From the NCBI RefSeq assembly GCF_000746085.1, contig NZ_JQKO01000010.1, forward strand, positions 154,191 through 218,190: 64,000 nt of DNA. The letters run 5' to 3'. Made by a program: the position numbers and the translations under genes. Source of the stretch: Methylocapsa aurea (GTDB lineage: Bacteria; Pseudomonadota; Alphaproteobacteria; Rhizobiales; Beijerinckiaceae). Below the pieces are notes generated by a model. It ran no database searches. It saw nothing but the letters and a program-made list of their open reading frames with translations, and had not been told where the DNA came from. Shown here in pieces: positions 10,017 through 18,977 of the stretch. Numbering within the stretch: the first letter of the stretch is position 1; each line of letters opens with the position of its first letter.

Positions 10017-10323
10017 AAGGCTCGAATCGACTAGTCCCGTATGACGATCCTAATATTCTTTCTAATAGCGTCATACATATTTAATCTCGTAATTAAATTT
10101 TGGCAACAATCGGCTACTGACGCTTTGGCATTGTTTTGCGTCATCGGCCCGCTCGGCTGCTTGGCGGTCGTCCGCTCCATAAGGGATTCGCAGCCGCGGC
10201 GTCGCCGGCTCCTGCAAGAACCAAAGAGCGGCTTGTCTGGGGATAAGCGGCGAATTTGGGGCCGAGGCCGGCGCGATTGCCGCGGTTTGGCGCGCGGCGC
10301 TTAAATCGAACGCGTCGCCGAAA
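10017..10323. other. Intergenic gap, no supported gene
   Basis: The left part is relatively AT-rich and probably holds the TetR promoter. Open frames on both strands here lack ribosome sites and family features, so none is called. Confidence 0.4.
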
Positions 10324-10662
10324 TCATTCGGCGACATCCAGAAAGCACCGTCCCTCGCGGTCCTCCGTCTCGATGATCCAAAGGTCGGGGTCAAAACTGA
10401 TTTCCCGCGCGAGTTTCAGCTCGGCTTCAGCAGGATCGATCCATGGATCGCGGTGCATTCGCGAAAAAACCCGGTCTTGATCCTCTTTCAATTCGCTTTG
10501 GGGCGCGGGGCCGAACACGGCGGCGGCGCCGTCGAGCCGATCGAGCTTGATAAATATGGCGCCGGCCTCAGCGGCGCCGCGCCGACGCAGGACGGCGACG
10601 GCGCCCTCATGCGCGCAGCGGCGGAGGTAGGCGCTCACCCAGAAATCCGCGCGCAGCCGCAT
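10324..10662 (-). CDS. DUF1491 family protein
   Basis: A 112-residue cytosolic protein with the DUF1491 pattern: MRLRADFWVSAYLRRC at the N terminus, GAIFIKLDRLDG in the middle, and a C-terminal DPDLWIIETEDREGR stretch. The family is almost confined to alphaproteobacteria and has no known function. The ATG at 10662 has GGGAG six bases upstream; in-frame codons further up (to 10752) do not resemble the family. It is divergent from the M20 peptidase gene. Confidence 0.85.
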   Translation of the reverse strand: MRLRADFWVSAYLRRCAHEGAVAVLRRRGAAEAGAIFIKLDRLDGAAAVFGPAPQSELKEDQDRVFSRMHRDPWIDPAEAELKLAREISFDPDLWIIETEDREGRCFLDVAE

Positions 10663-10784
10663 GATCGCTCCCATCTGGACCCCGAATCGAGAATCTGACT
10701 TTGCGGGAAATGTGCGCAATCTGTACAACGATCGCAAAGGAATTGGACGCATTATAGGTTCGCGTCTCGTTGCAAGGAGATCCT

Positions 10785-12167
10785 ATGGCCGCGCTCGAAA
10801 AAGTCCTGGCGAAAATCGACGCCAATCTCGAGCCCGCGCTGGGGCGGCTCTTCAAGCTGATTGAAATCAAGTCGGTTTCGACCGATCCCGCCTATGCGGG
10901 CGATTGCGCCAAGGCGGCCCAGTGGCTTGTCGATGAATTCAAGAGCCTTGGGTTCGAGGCGTCCTTGCGGGAAACCGCCGGCCATCCGATGGTCGTCGCG
11001 CGCGGCAAGGCCTCGCGTCCGGATGTGCCGCATGTGCTCTTTTATGGCCACTATGACGTTCAGCCGCCGGATCCGCTCGAATTATGGGAGACGCCGCCTT
11101 TCGAGCCTCGTTTGGCCGAGGCCGCAACCGGCAAGCAGATCGTCGGACGCGGCGTCGCCGACGACAAGGGCCAGCTCATGACCTTCGTCGAGGCCTGCCG
11201 CGCCTTCAAGGAAACCGGAGACTTGCCTTGCGAGATTTCCGTCCTCATCGAAGGCGAGGAGGAGACGGGTTCGCCATCGCTTCCCGCATTTCTGGCGAGC
11301 AACAAGGACGAGCTGAAGGCCGATATGGCGCTCGTCTGCGACACCGGCATGTGGGATCGCGCGACGCCGGCAATCACCGTGATGCTGCGCGGCCTCGTGC
11401 TTGAGGAAGTCGTGATTCATGGCGCCAACCGCGATCTGCACTCCGGCATTTTCGGCGGCGCGGCGATCAATCCGATCCGGGTGCTGGCGCGCATCATTGC
11501 CGACCTCCATGACCCGCAGGGGCGCATTACCCTGCACGGTTTTTACGATGGCGTCGCCGAATTGCCGGAGGCTGTCGCAGAGCAATGGCGGGGCTTGCGC
11601 TACCGCGAGGCGGCGTTTCTCAAGGAGGTCGGGCTCTCGGTTTGCGCCGGCGAGGAGGGCCGCGGCGTTCTGGAAATGGTTTGGGCGCGCCCGACCTGCG
11701 ACGTCAATGGAATCATCGGCGGCTACACCGGCCAAGGCTCGAAGACGGTGCTTCCGGCGGAGGCCCGCGCCAAATTTTCGTTTCGCCTCGTCGGCTCGCA
11801 GGACCCGGATAAGATCGCCGCGGCGTTCCGCGCCTTCGTGCAAGAGCGCTTGCCAGCCGATTGCCGCGCGGAGTTTATTTCGCATGGCGCCTCGCGCGCG
11901 CTGCAGCTGCCGTTTAGTTCGGAGGTTCTGTCGCGGGCGAGCCGCGCGCTCCAAGCCGAATGGGGCAAGGACCCGGTTCTCGCCGGCTGCGGCGGTTCGA
12001 TTCCGATCATCGGCGCGTTCAAGCAGGATCTTGGCATGGACAGTTTAATGATCGGCTTTGGCCTCGAGGACGATCGGGTTCACTCGCCAAATGAGAAATA
12101 CGAACTCTCGTCGTTCCACAAAGGCGCCCGGAGCTGGGCGCGGGTCTTGAACGCGCTCGCCCCTTAA
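10785..12167 (+). CDS. M20 family metallopeptidase (dipeptidase-like)
   Basis: A 460-residue zinc peptidase of the M20 family. Metal-site motifs are present in order: YGHYDVQPPDP (His ligand, Asp), GRGVADDKGQ (bridging Asp), EGEEETGSPSL (catalytic Glu and ligand), VCDTGMWD (Asp ligand) and HSPNEKYELSSF (final His). The dimerisation lid lies between, including the GTGGYTGQGSKTV-like stretch. It resembles CNDP/DapE-type peptidases that hydrolyse small peptides; the substrate is not certain. The ATG is preceded by AAGGAG, while an in-frame upstream start at 10770 is less well placed. Confidence 0.93.
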   Translation: MAALEKVLAKIDANLEPALGRLFKLIEIKSVSTDPAYAGDCAKAAQWLVDEFKSLGFEASLRETAGHPMVVARGKASRPDVPHVLFYGHYDVQPPDPLELWETPPFEPRLAEAATGKQIVGRGVADDKGQLMTFVEACRAFKETGDLPCEISVLIEGEEETGSPSLPAFLASNKDELKADMALVCDTGMWDRATPAITVMLRGLVLEEVVIHGANRDLHSGIFGGAAINPIRVLARIIADLHDPQGRITLHGFYDGVAELPEAVAEQWRGLRYREAAFLKEVGLSVCAGEEGRGVLEMVWARPTCDVNGIIGGYTGQGSKTVLPAEARAKFSFRLVGSQDPDKIAAAFRAFVQERLPADCRAEFISHGASRALQLPFSSEVLSRASRALQAEWGKDPVLAGCGGSIPIIGAFKQDLGMDSLMIGFGLEDDRVHSPNEKYELSSFHKGARSWARVLNALAP

Positions 12168-12184
12168 GCGCCTCGGGCCGTCGC

Positions 12185-13717
12185 TCAGGCGAGCGGCCGC
12201 CGCAGCCTGACGCCGGCGATGCGCAGTCCCGCGGCCAGGACAAGCACATAGGCGACCGCGCCGGCAAAGCCGAGAAGCAGCAGTTCAAACAGATCGGCGA
12301 AACGGCCGAGGCCGGCGACGAGGCTCCGCGCGGGCGCGGCTGCAAACAGCGCGAAGGCCGATAGCGCCCAGGATGCCGTCACGACGCAAGCGGCCGTGCG
12401 CCACAACAGCAAATCCGGCTTCATGGCGCCGCGCCGGATTGCAAGGAATACCAAGAGCAAAAGATTGATCCAGGCTCCGACCGCCGTGGCGGCGGCCAGC
12501 CCTACTGCGCCCAGGGGCTCAAACAGGACCAGCTTCAGGGCGATATTGACCGCCGCCGCGCCCAACGCGATCATCATCGGGGTTTTGGTGTCGCTCTGGG
12601 CCTGAAAGCTCGCCACGGCGGAACGCACGAGAACAATCGCGACAAGCCCGAATCCATAGGCCGTGAGCACCGCGGCGGATGCCTCCGCCGCCTCCGCCGT
12701 GAAGGCGCCGCGAAGAAAGACCCCCCGCATGATGACGTCGGGAATCATGAAAAATGCGATGGAGAAAGGCGCGCAAAGCGCCAAGGAGAGCGCCATGGTC
12801 CGGTTTTGCGCATGCAACGCCGCGCCTGGATTGCCGGCCGCCAGGAACCGGCTCATCTCCGGCAAGAGAACGGTCCCCGCCGCGATGCCGATGACGCCCA
12901 GCGGCAATTGATAGATCCGGTCGGCGTAGTAGATCGAGGAAGGGCCGCCGGTCGGCAACAATGACCCGATGATCGTATCGGCGAAAAGGGCGATCTGGAT
13001 GCCGGCCGAGCCGATGACCGCTGGGCCGAGCGCGCCCAGAAAATGCCGGATGTTTTCCGTCATCGCCGGACGCGCGAATTGCTCCAGGATGCCGGCGCGA
13101 TAGGCGGCGAGGGAGGTCAGGGCGAGTTGCAGCAGGCCGGAGAGGGCAAGGCCCCAGCTCGCTGCGATCGCCCCATTGGCGAACAGGAACGCCACGCCGA
13201 GAAAGGCCATGATCGAGAGATTCATCAGGACCGGCGCGAAGGCGGCGGCGACGAAACGCTTATGGGCGTTCAGGCTGCCGGACTGCAGCGTCACGAGAGT
13301 CACGAATAAAAGATAGGGAAAGGTGATGCGGGTCAGCGTCACCGTAAGCTCGAATTTCTCCGGGTCGTTGCGAAATCCCGGCGCGAGAAGATCCACGAAA
13401 AAAGGGGTGAAAGCCCAGGCAAGGCCCAGCAGCAATATCTGCGAGGCAAGCAGGCCGACGAAAATCTGACCGGCGAAGTGGCGGGCCCCAGCGAGGCCCT
13501 CGGATTGAAGCACCTGCGAATAGCTCGGCACATAGGCGGAGTTGAATGCGCCTTCGCCGAATATCGCCCGGAAATGGTTCGGCAGCCGCTGCGCCACCAC
13601 AAAGGCGTCGTTGAGGAGGCCGCCGCCGAGAATGGCGGCCAGCATGACATCGCGCAGGAATCCCGTGCCGCGCGAGACCAGAGTGAGCCCGCCGACCGAA
13701 AGAAGGCTTTTGTACAT
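12185..13717 (-). CDS. murJ: Lipid II flippase MurJ
   Basis: A 510-residue MviN/MurJ protein with about 14 membrane segments, which moves the peptidoglycan precursor lipid II across the inner membrane. The N terminus MYKSLLSVGGLTLVSRGTGFLRD with the following FVVAQRLPNHFRAIFGEGAF stretch is the diagnostic MurJ region, including the conserved arginines. It lies 6 bp downstream of the glycosyltransferase gene on the same strand, so the two probably form an operon for envelope polymer assembly. Confidence 0.96.
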   Translation of the reverse strand: MYKSLLSVGGLTLVSRGTGFLRDVMLAAILGGGLLNDAFVVAQRLPNHFRAIFGEGAFNSAYVPSYSQVLQSEGLAGARHFAGQIFVGLLASQILLLGLAWAFTPFFVDLLAPGFRNDPEKFELTVTLTRITFPYLLFVTLVTLQSGSLNAHKRFVAAAFAPVLMNLSIMAFLGVAFLFANGAIAASWGLALSGLLQLALTSLAAYRAGILEQFARPAMTENIRHFLGALGPAVIGSAGIQIALFADTIIGSLLPTGGPSSIYYADRIYQLPLGVIGIAAGTVLLPEMSRFLAAGNPGAALHAQNRTMALSLALCAPFSIAFFMIPDVIMRGVFLRGAFTAEAAEASAAVLTAYGFGLVAIVLVRSAVASFQAQSDTKTPMMIALGAAAVNIALKLVLFEPLGAVGLAAATAVGAWINLLLLVFLAIRRGAMKPDLLLWRTAACVVTASWALSAFALFAAAPARSLVAGLGRFADLFELLLLGFAGAVAYVLVLAAGLRIAGVRLRRPLA

Positions 13718-13723
13718 CGAGGT

Positions 13724-14746
13724 TCAGGTCCAATCGCGCTGCGCCGGCGGCCCGCAATCGTCGGAGACCAGCGGGGCGAGGCCGACGCGCTCCTCGACCA
13801 GATAAAGAGGGCGCCGCTTCACCTCGGCGAAGATGCGGCCGATATATTCGCCGATGACGCCGAGCGAGAGCAGTTGAATGCCGGCGAAGAAGGTGATCGA
13901 CACCATCAAGGAGGCGTATCCAGGAACGTCGACGCCGAAAATGAGGGTGCGGGCGACATAAAAGCTCGCCATCGCGAGCGCCAGAAAAGACATGGCGACG
14001 CCGACATAGCTCCACACCTTGAGCGGCAGCGTCGAAAACGACATCAGCCCGTCGAGCGCGAAATTGGTGAGCTTGAGATAACTGAACTTGGATGAGCCAT
14101 GGGCGCGCGCCTCGACTTCAAAAGGCACGCCGATCGATTTGAAGCCGATCCAGGCGTAAAGCCCCTTTGAAAAACGCGCATGTTCGCGCATGACCCTTAG
14201 CGCGGCGACGGCCGTCGCGTCGAGGAGGCGAAAATCGCCGGCGCCTTCCGGCAGGCTGGTTTCGCCGACCGAGCCGAACAGCCGATAGAAGCGCTGCGTC
14301 AGCAGCCGCCGCAACGGACTGTCGGCGGCGCGATCGATGCGCTGGCCGAACACATTCTTGTAGCCCTCCCGCCAGCGCGCGACGAAGGTCCTGATCGTCT
14401 CCGGCGGGTGCTGCAGATCCGCGTCCATGATCACGACCGCGGCGCCGCGCGCGTGATCGAGGCCGGCCGCTATGGCGACCTCCTTGCCGAAATTCCGGCT
14501 GAGCGAGACCGCGCGAATGCGCGGGTCCGCGCCATGCGCCGCGCGCAATATCTCGAGCGTGTCGTCGGTCGATCCATCATCGACGAAGATGATTTCGAAC
14601 GAGCTCACGCAAGAGTCGAGGACCGGCGCGAGTCTTTCCAGCAAGGGCCCGATATTCTCGGATTCGTTCCAGACCGGCGCGACGACGGAAAGCTCCGGGT
14701 CCCGCGAGACGGCGTCGGATCTTGTCATAGAGCGGGCTTCGTTCAT
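13724..14746 (-). CDS. Polyprenol-phosphate glycosyltransferase, GT2 (GtrB/DPM-like)
   Basis: A family 2 glycosyltransferase of about 340 residues. The catalytic domain opens with SVVAPVWNESENI, has the nucleotide-binding VDDGSTDDT and the metal-binding MDADLQHPP. Two C-terminal transmembrane helices follow (around VWSYVGVAMSFLALAM and SITFFAGIQLLSLGVIGEY), ending in the GRIFAEVKRRPLY tail typical of undecaprenyl-phosphate glucosyl/mannosyl transferases. It probably loads a sugar onto undecaprenyl phosphate. The start at 14746 is chosen over 14845, whose extra residues look non-coding and include the palindrome at 14801. Confidence 0.9.
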   Translation of the reverse strand: MNEARSMTRSDAVSRDPELSVVAPVWNESENIGPLLERLAPVLDSCVSSFEIIFVDDGSTDDTLEILRAAHGADPRIRAVSLSRNFGKEVAIAAGLDHARGAAVVIMDADLQHPPETIRTFVARWREGYKNVFGQRIDRAADSPLRRLLTQRFYRLFGSVGETSLPEGAGDFRLLDATAVAALRVMREHARFSKGLYAWIGFKSIGVPFEVEARAHGSSKFSYLKLTNFALDGLMSFSTLPLKVWSYVGVAMSFLALAMASFYVARTLIFGVDVPGYASLMVSITFFAGIQLLSLGVIGEYIGRIFAEVKRRPLYLVEERVGLAPLVSDDCGPPAQRDWT

Positions 14747-14800
14747 TGGGCGCGGGGCCTTTGCGGCAGGTAAAAAGGTGATCGACTTTTTCGATATTGA

Positions 14801-14822
14801 GACATCGGATATATCCGACGTC
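14801..14822. promoter_or_regulatory. 22-bp near-perfect palindrome, possible operator
   Basis: The inner 14 bases TCGGATATATCCGA are a perfect palindrome and the outer GACa/cGTC arms extend it with one mismatch. It sits about 55 bp upstream of the glycosyltransferase start, where an operator would be expected. No cognate regulator is identified. Confidence 0.4.
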
Positions 14823-15298
14823 TCATGAGAACATGCTCCAACCATTTGAAAATAAGCGATTCTTTTCGATCATATGGAATCGGCGGATCGAAAGGAATCG
14901 CTTAGGAGTCATTGCGCCGGAGCAAATCTGCATCGAAAAACCGATCAGCTTTGGCGGCACATGCACTAATGCGTGATCTGCGACAAAATGCGGCGCTTCC
15001 GACGGGATCCCTGCGCGAAAGCAAGGCAGGGGCAAGGCGACCCGTCTCGCCAATTCAAATTGACCTTCGCGCTTCGGGGTTCTTTTATGATCGATCAAAT
15101 CGGCGAAGGGCTCTATAGCTTCTATTCCGGCGCGGTTTCCTTCGCGCCGAACCGGTTCCGAGCGCGCTTGAAATGCTCTAATCTTCGGCGTCGAATTGCG
15201 CAAGACAGAGGCAAATTCGGCCAAGCTGCGCCGGGGCCTTGCGGACAGGGGTTCTTTGCTGTCCGATTTTATCCGCGAGGCGAGAGGAGTTGATTGTC
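14823..15298. other. Intergenic gap without supported gene
   Basis: This gap lies between the divergent glycosyltransferase and deacetylase genes. It contains the long hairpin at 14853-14904. An open frame on the minus strand (14823-15224) shows no family features and crosses that hairpin, so it is not called. Confidence 0.4.
14853..14904. repeat. Long hairpin, probable diverged family B element
   Basis: Arms of 19 bases at 14853-14871 and 14886-14904 pair with a single mismatch around a 14-base loop. The layout (AGCGATT..TCGATC / GATCG..) resembles the second hairpin of the family B elements at 17044-17095 and 57951-58002. Confidence 0.55.
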
Positions 15299-16225
15299 AT
15301 GGGCGTGGCCGAAGCTTCCTTTTCATTCAGCCTCTGCGCCGATGATTTTGCGCTTTCTCCGGGGGTCAGCCGGGGCATTCTCGAGGCGCTGGCCGCCGGC
15401 CGCTTGAGCGCGACAAGCGTGATGACGACGCGCCCGTCCTGGCGCGAGGGAGCGCGGGATCTGCGCGCGTTCAAGGCCAAGGCCGATATCGGCCTTCACC
15501 TCAATCTCACGCTCGGGGATCCGCTTAGCGCGATGCCTAATTTCGCCGCGTCGGGCCATCTGCCCGAAATCAATCGCGTCCTGAAAGGCGCTCGAAATCA
15601 TGATCTGCCGGAAGCGGAGATCCGGCGGGAAATTTCGCGCCAGCTTGACCGTTTTGTCGAATGTTTCGGCGCCGCGCCTGATTTCGTCGATGGACATCAG
15701 CATGTTCAGATCCTGCCGCAAATCCGGCATTGGCTGTTCGACGCCCTCGAATCCCGGGGGCTTGGCGGCAAAATCTGGTTGCGCGACAGTGGCGATCGCC
15801 TCTTCAGCATCTTGCGTCGCGGCGGCGAATTGAAAAAGGCGCTTGGCCTCGCATGGCTCGCCAAAGGCTTCGCCCGCGAGGCGCGCGCCCGCGGCTTTGT
15901 CGCCAATGACGGTTTTTCGGGCTTTTCGAGCTTTGATCCGTGCCGCGATTATGGCGCGGCCTTTGCCGGCTATCTGCGCGCGCCAGGCCGGCGTCATCTC
16001 ATCATGTGCCACCCCGGCTATTGTGATGAGGAGCTTGTGTCCGCCGACCCGGTCACGCTCACCCGCGAGCGCGAGCTGAGCTTCCTCTTGTCTCCGGCTT
16101 TCGTCCGGCTGCTCGAGCAGAATCGTGCGGATTTGGCGCGGATCGGAGAATGCTTTTGCCGGCCTTCCGCGACCGCGGCGGAGTCCGCGCGCAATTCGCG
16201 GGGGGATTCGCATGTCTCGCGATAA
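15299..16225 (+). CDS. ChbG/HpnK (YdjC-like) family deacetylase
   Basis: A 308-residue carbohydrate-deacetylase-fold protein. Family motifs are the N-terminal CADDFALSPGVSRGI (metal-binding Asp pair), ADIGLHLNLTLGDP (His), VDGHQHVQILP (HxH) and the C-terminal MCHPGY. The family includes chitooligosaccharide deacetylase ChbG and hopanoid-associated HpnK; no hopanoid cluster is visible here, so the substrate is open. The ATG at 15299 follows AGGAG. Its last 14 bases overlap the downstream SDR gene, indicating coupling. The nearby glycosyltransferase/MurJ genes suggest an envelope-glycan role, as inference. Confidence 0.88.
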   Translation: MGVAEASFSFSLCADDFALSPGVSRGILEALAAGRLSATSVMTTRPSWREGARDLRAFKAKADIGLHLNLTLGDPLSAMPNFAASGHLPEINRVLKGARNHDLPEAEIRREISRQLDRFVECFGAAPDFVDGHQHVQILPQIRHWLFDALESRGLGGKIWLRDSGDRLFSILRRGGELKKALGLAWLAKGFAREARARGFVANDGFSGFSSFDPCRDYGAAFAGYLRAPGRRHLIMCHPGYCDEELVSADPVTLTRERELSFLLSPAFVRLLEQNRADLARIGECFCRPSATAAESARNSRGDSHVSR

Positions 16226-16985
16226 CCCAGGCGAGAGCGTCGCCTGGGTGACCGGAGCAAGCTCCGGCATAGGCCGCGCCGTGGCGATCGAGCTCGCCAG
16301 CCGCGGCTACATTGTCGCGGTGACCGCACGCCGCGCCGACGATCTCAACGCCCTGGCGGCCGATTCAGAGCGCATTTTCAGCTTCCCCGGCGATATAGGC
16401 GACCGCGCCAAGATGGCGGCCATCGTCAGCGAAATCGAGGCGGACCATGGCCCGATCGCGCTCGCCTTCCTCAATGCGGGCGTCTATTTTCCGGCCGAGC
16501 GGGACAGGTTCGAAGCCGGGCTCGTCTGGCGCACCTTTGAAGTCAATGTCGGCGGGACGGTCAATTGCCTCGATCCCGTCCTCGCCGCGATGGAGCCGCG
16601 CGGGAGCGGCCAGATCGCGATCACATCGTCCTTGGCGGGCTATGGCGGCATTCCCGGTTCGCTCGCCTATGGTTCGACCAAGGCGGCGCTGATCGCCATG
16701 GCCGAGGCCTTGAAGCTGACCTATCAGCCTTTGGGCCTGACCATCCAGGTGGTCAATCCCGGTTTCGTCCGCACCGAGATGACGGCGCATAATGATTTCT
16801 TCGAAATGCCCTTCATCATCGACGCCGATGCCGCCGCAAAGCGCATCTGCGATGGATTTGCGGGGAAGGGGTTCGAAATCACTTTTCCGCGCCGTCTCGC
16901 CTATCTCTTCAAGGCCGCATGCCTGTTGCCCTATGCGCTGTTTTTCCCGCTGATGGCGCGTGCGACTCAGCGGGCGCGGCGGTAA
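16212..16985 (+). CDS. Short-chain dehydrogenase/reductase (SDR)
   Basis: A 257-residue classical SDR. The NAD(P) motif is TGASSGIG near the N terminus, followed by LNAGVY (NAG variant), the catalytic serine in ITSSLAG and the YGSTK active site (YxxxK). The C terminus has a hydrophobic LFKAACLLPYALFFPLMA segment, perhaps membrane-associated. Its start overlaps the deacetylase gene by 14 bp with GGGGGA upstream. The substrate is unknown. The gene ends directly against a hairpin element. Confidence 0.92.
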   Translation: MSRDNPGESVAWVTGASSGIGRAVAIELASRGYIVAVTARRADDLNALAADSERIFSFPGDIGDRAKMAAIVSEIEADHGPIALAFLNAGVYFPAERDRFEAGLVWRTFEVNVGGTVNCLDPVLAAMEPRGSGQIAITSSLAGYGGIPGSLAYGSTKAALIAMAEALKLTYQPLGLTIQVVNPGFVRTEMTAHNDFFEMPFIIDADAAAKRICDGFAGKGFEITFPRRLAYLFKAACLLPYALFFPLMARATQRARR

Positions 16986-17095
16986 AGCATATTCCGAACA
17001 TATTGGTTCAATCTGTTCGGAATATGCTCAGACTCTGAAAGCTGGAGCGATTTCTGGTCGATCGAATGACTCTATTCGATCGGAAAGCGCTCTAG
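16986..17095. repeat. Dispersed hairpin element, family B copy
   Basis: Two inverted repeats lie in tandem. The first has perfect 15-base arms (AGCATATTCCGAACA at 16986-17000 and its complement at 17014-17028). The second has arms GATCGAAT (17060-17067) and ATTCGATC (17074-17081), flanked by GAGCG and CGCTC. The same two hairpins occur in inverted order at 57951-58062. It begins directly after the SDR stop and could end its transcript. Confidence 0.75.
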
Positions 17096-17149
17096 TTTGA
17101 TCAAAGCGGCGCCAACGCCTCCTCTCCAACAGCCGAGGAGTTCACCGGA

Positions 17150-17431
17150 ATGTCCGGTCCCAATCCGCCCCTTAGGCCATGGGAAATCGTCGCGGCGAAA
17201 AAGCTCATGACGATCGCCGGCGTTCTTTTGGCGCTTGCGCTCTTTGTCGTCGCCGGCAAGGTCTTCTACGATCGCTCGCCTTGGATACAGGGATTGCTGC
17301 CCTCTCCCGGAAGGAACGTCCAAGGCCGGCGAGTGCTGGCAGGGCTCGGATTATCTTCATTGCGCCGGAAGGGCGGAAGGATGGAGCGGCAAACCTTAAG
17401 CGCCATTAGCTGCGTTGAAGCCCTCCCTTGA
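17150..17431 (+). CDS. Small hypothetical membrane protein
   Basis: Possible 93-residue protein with one clear membrane helix (residues about 20-38, LMTIAGVLLALALFVVAGKV) after a short polar N terminus. The C-terminal part is basic and not protein-like, and the frame overlaps the 3' end of the convergent photolyase gene by 26 bp. No strong ribosome site precedes the ATG and no family is recognised. The call rests on the hydrophobic segment and the otherwise empty gap. Confidence 0.35.
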   Translation: MSGPNPPLRPWEIVAAKKLMTIAGVLLALALFVVAGKVFYDRSPWIQGLLPSPGRNVQGRRVLAGLGLSSLRRKGGRMERQTLSAISCVEALP

Positions 17432-18899
17432 TCGTCGCGAAGGCCGCAAGCGCCCGGGCGCGCGCTTTCGCGTGATCGACCATCGGCCTTGGATAGGTTT
17501 TTCCCAGTTCGACGCCGGCCTTCGCCAAAACCTCAGCCGGCGCCGACGAGGGCTGGTGGATCCATTTGTCGGGCATGGCCGCCAATTCGGCCACATGGCG
17601 GCGGACATAAGCGCCGGAAGGGTCGAATTTCTTGCCTTGCAACGCCGGATTGAACACGCGAAAGAACGGCGCGGCGTCCGCTCCTGAGCCGGCAATCCAT
17701 TGCCAGTTGAGCGGATTATTGGCCGGATCCGCGTCGCAGAGCGTATCCCAAAACCACTTTTCGCCGATCCGCCAATCTATCAGCAGGTGTTTGATGAGAA
17801 AAGACGCCGCGACCATGCGCACGCGGTTGTGCATATAGCCGGTCGTCCGAAGCTCGCGCATCCCGGCGTCGACGAGCGGATAGCCGGTTTGTCCCATTCG
17901 CCAGGCAGCGATCTCCGCCTTTGGCGGATCGCGCCAGGGAAAAGCGTCGAATTTCGCGTCGAAATTCGTCTCGGCGACGTCTCGATGATGAAACAGCAGG
18001 TGATAATTGAATTCGCGCCAGCCCAACTCGGCCAGGAACTTCTCGCTACCCTTTGGCCGCGCTGGCGCTTGCCTAACTTCCGGCGTTCGGCGCGCGGGCT
18101 TTGCAGCGGTAAAAACCTGTCGCGGCGAAATCTCGCCAAAGCGCAAATGCGGCGACAGCCGAGACGTCGCGAAAATCGCCAGATCGTCGCGGCCCTCGGC
18201 ATAGTTTGCGAGACTGTTTTCCACAAATGTCTTTAGCCGCGTGGCCGCCCCCCCTTCGCCTGGCGTCCAAGATTTGGCGAGACCTTTGGTCCACTCCGCC
18301 CGCGTCGGCAAAAGGCCAAGCTCGGGCAGGCTCGCGCGTTGCGGGCCATCATCCGGATAGCGCGCCGATCGAACGGTCAGCGGCGCGGGCAGGGGCTCTT
18401 CAGGGTCGGACATGGCCTGCACAGCGCGCCAAAAAGGGGCATAGACTTTGAAAGCCGCGCCGGTCTTGGCCTTGACCTCCCACGGCTCATGGAGAAGCTG
18501 CCCCTTGAAGCTCGCGCACTCCACCCCCGCAGCGGTCAAAGCGGTCTCGAGCCTTGCATCGCGCGTGATTTCCGCTCCGCCATAGCGCCGCGTCCAAAAG
18601 GCCGCGCCCGCGCCTGATCGCGCCGCCACCTCCGGCAAGAGCGTTTCGGCCGCGCCGCGGAAAAGATCAAGGCGGCCGCCGCGGCACGCGATCTCTTGCG
18701 CCAACGCTCTCAGCGAATGATGCAGCCACCAGCGTGAGGCGCCGCCGAGGGGGCGAAGGCCTTTGTCCGCAACGTCAAGGACATAGATGCAGAGCACAGG
18801 CGCCGCCCGCGCGCAAGCCGCATCGAGAGCCGGCTGGTCGGCCAGTCGCAGATCGTCTCGAAACCAGACGATGGAAGGTCTCGCTGAAGCATTCACCAT
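17406..18899 (-). CDS. phr: Deoxyribodipyrimidine photolyase
   Basis: A 497-residue class I DNA photolyase of the cryptochrome/photolyase family, which uses blue light, FAD and an antenna chromophore to split cyclobutane pyrimidine dimers. The N terminus [16 protein letters not shown] is the antenna domain signature. The FAD domain has [17 protein letters not shown], the [16 protein letters not shown] helix and the [21 protein letters not shown] stretch. Length is normal. It is divergent from guaA with a short 78-bp gap. Confidence 0.96.
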   Translation of the reverse strand: MVNASARPSIVWFRDDLRLADQPALDAACARAAPVLCIYVLDVADKGLRPLGGASRWWLHHSLRALAQEIACRGGRLDLFRGAAETLLPEVAARSGAGAAFWTRRYGGAEITRDARLETALTAAGVECASFKGQLLHEPWEVKAKTGAAFKVYAPFWRAVQAMSDPEEPLPAPLTVRSARYPDDGPQRASLPELGLLPTRAEWTKGLAKSWTPGEGGAATRLKTFVENSLANYAEGRDDLAIFATSRLSPHLRFGEISPRQVFTAAKPARRTPEVRQAPARPKGSEKFLAELGWREFNYHLLFHHRDVAETNFDAKFDAFPWRDPPKAEIAAWRMGQTGYPLVDAGMRELRTTGYMHNRVRMVAASFLIKHLLIDWRIGEKWFWDTLCDADPANNPLNWQWIAGSGADAAPFFRVFNPALQGKKFDPSGAYVRRHVAELAAMPDKWIHQPSSAPAEVLAKAGVELGKTYPRPMVDHAKARARALAAFATIKGGLQRS

Positions 18900-18977
18900 G
18901 GCGACATTGGCAAAGGAGGTCCTTGCGCGGGCAGGAGCGATCGCCTAATCGAGCTTTTTGTCAGAAGGACGCGCTCG

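Noticed and set aside
10041..10304. Plus-strand frame with a hydrophobic N terminus
   Set aside because: No ribosome site, and after the first 25 residues the sequence is Arg-rich and non-protein-like; it probably reads through the tetR promoter region.
14823..15224. Minus-strand frame of 133 codons
   Set aside because: Runs through the long hairpin at 14853-14904 and the palindrome edge, with no family features.
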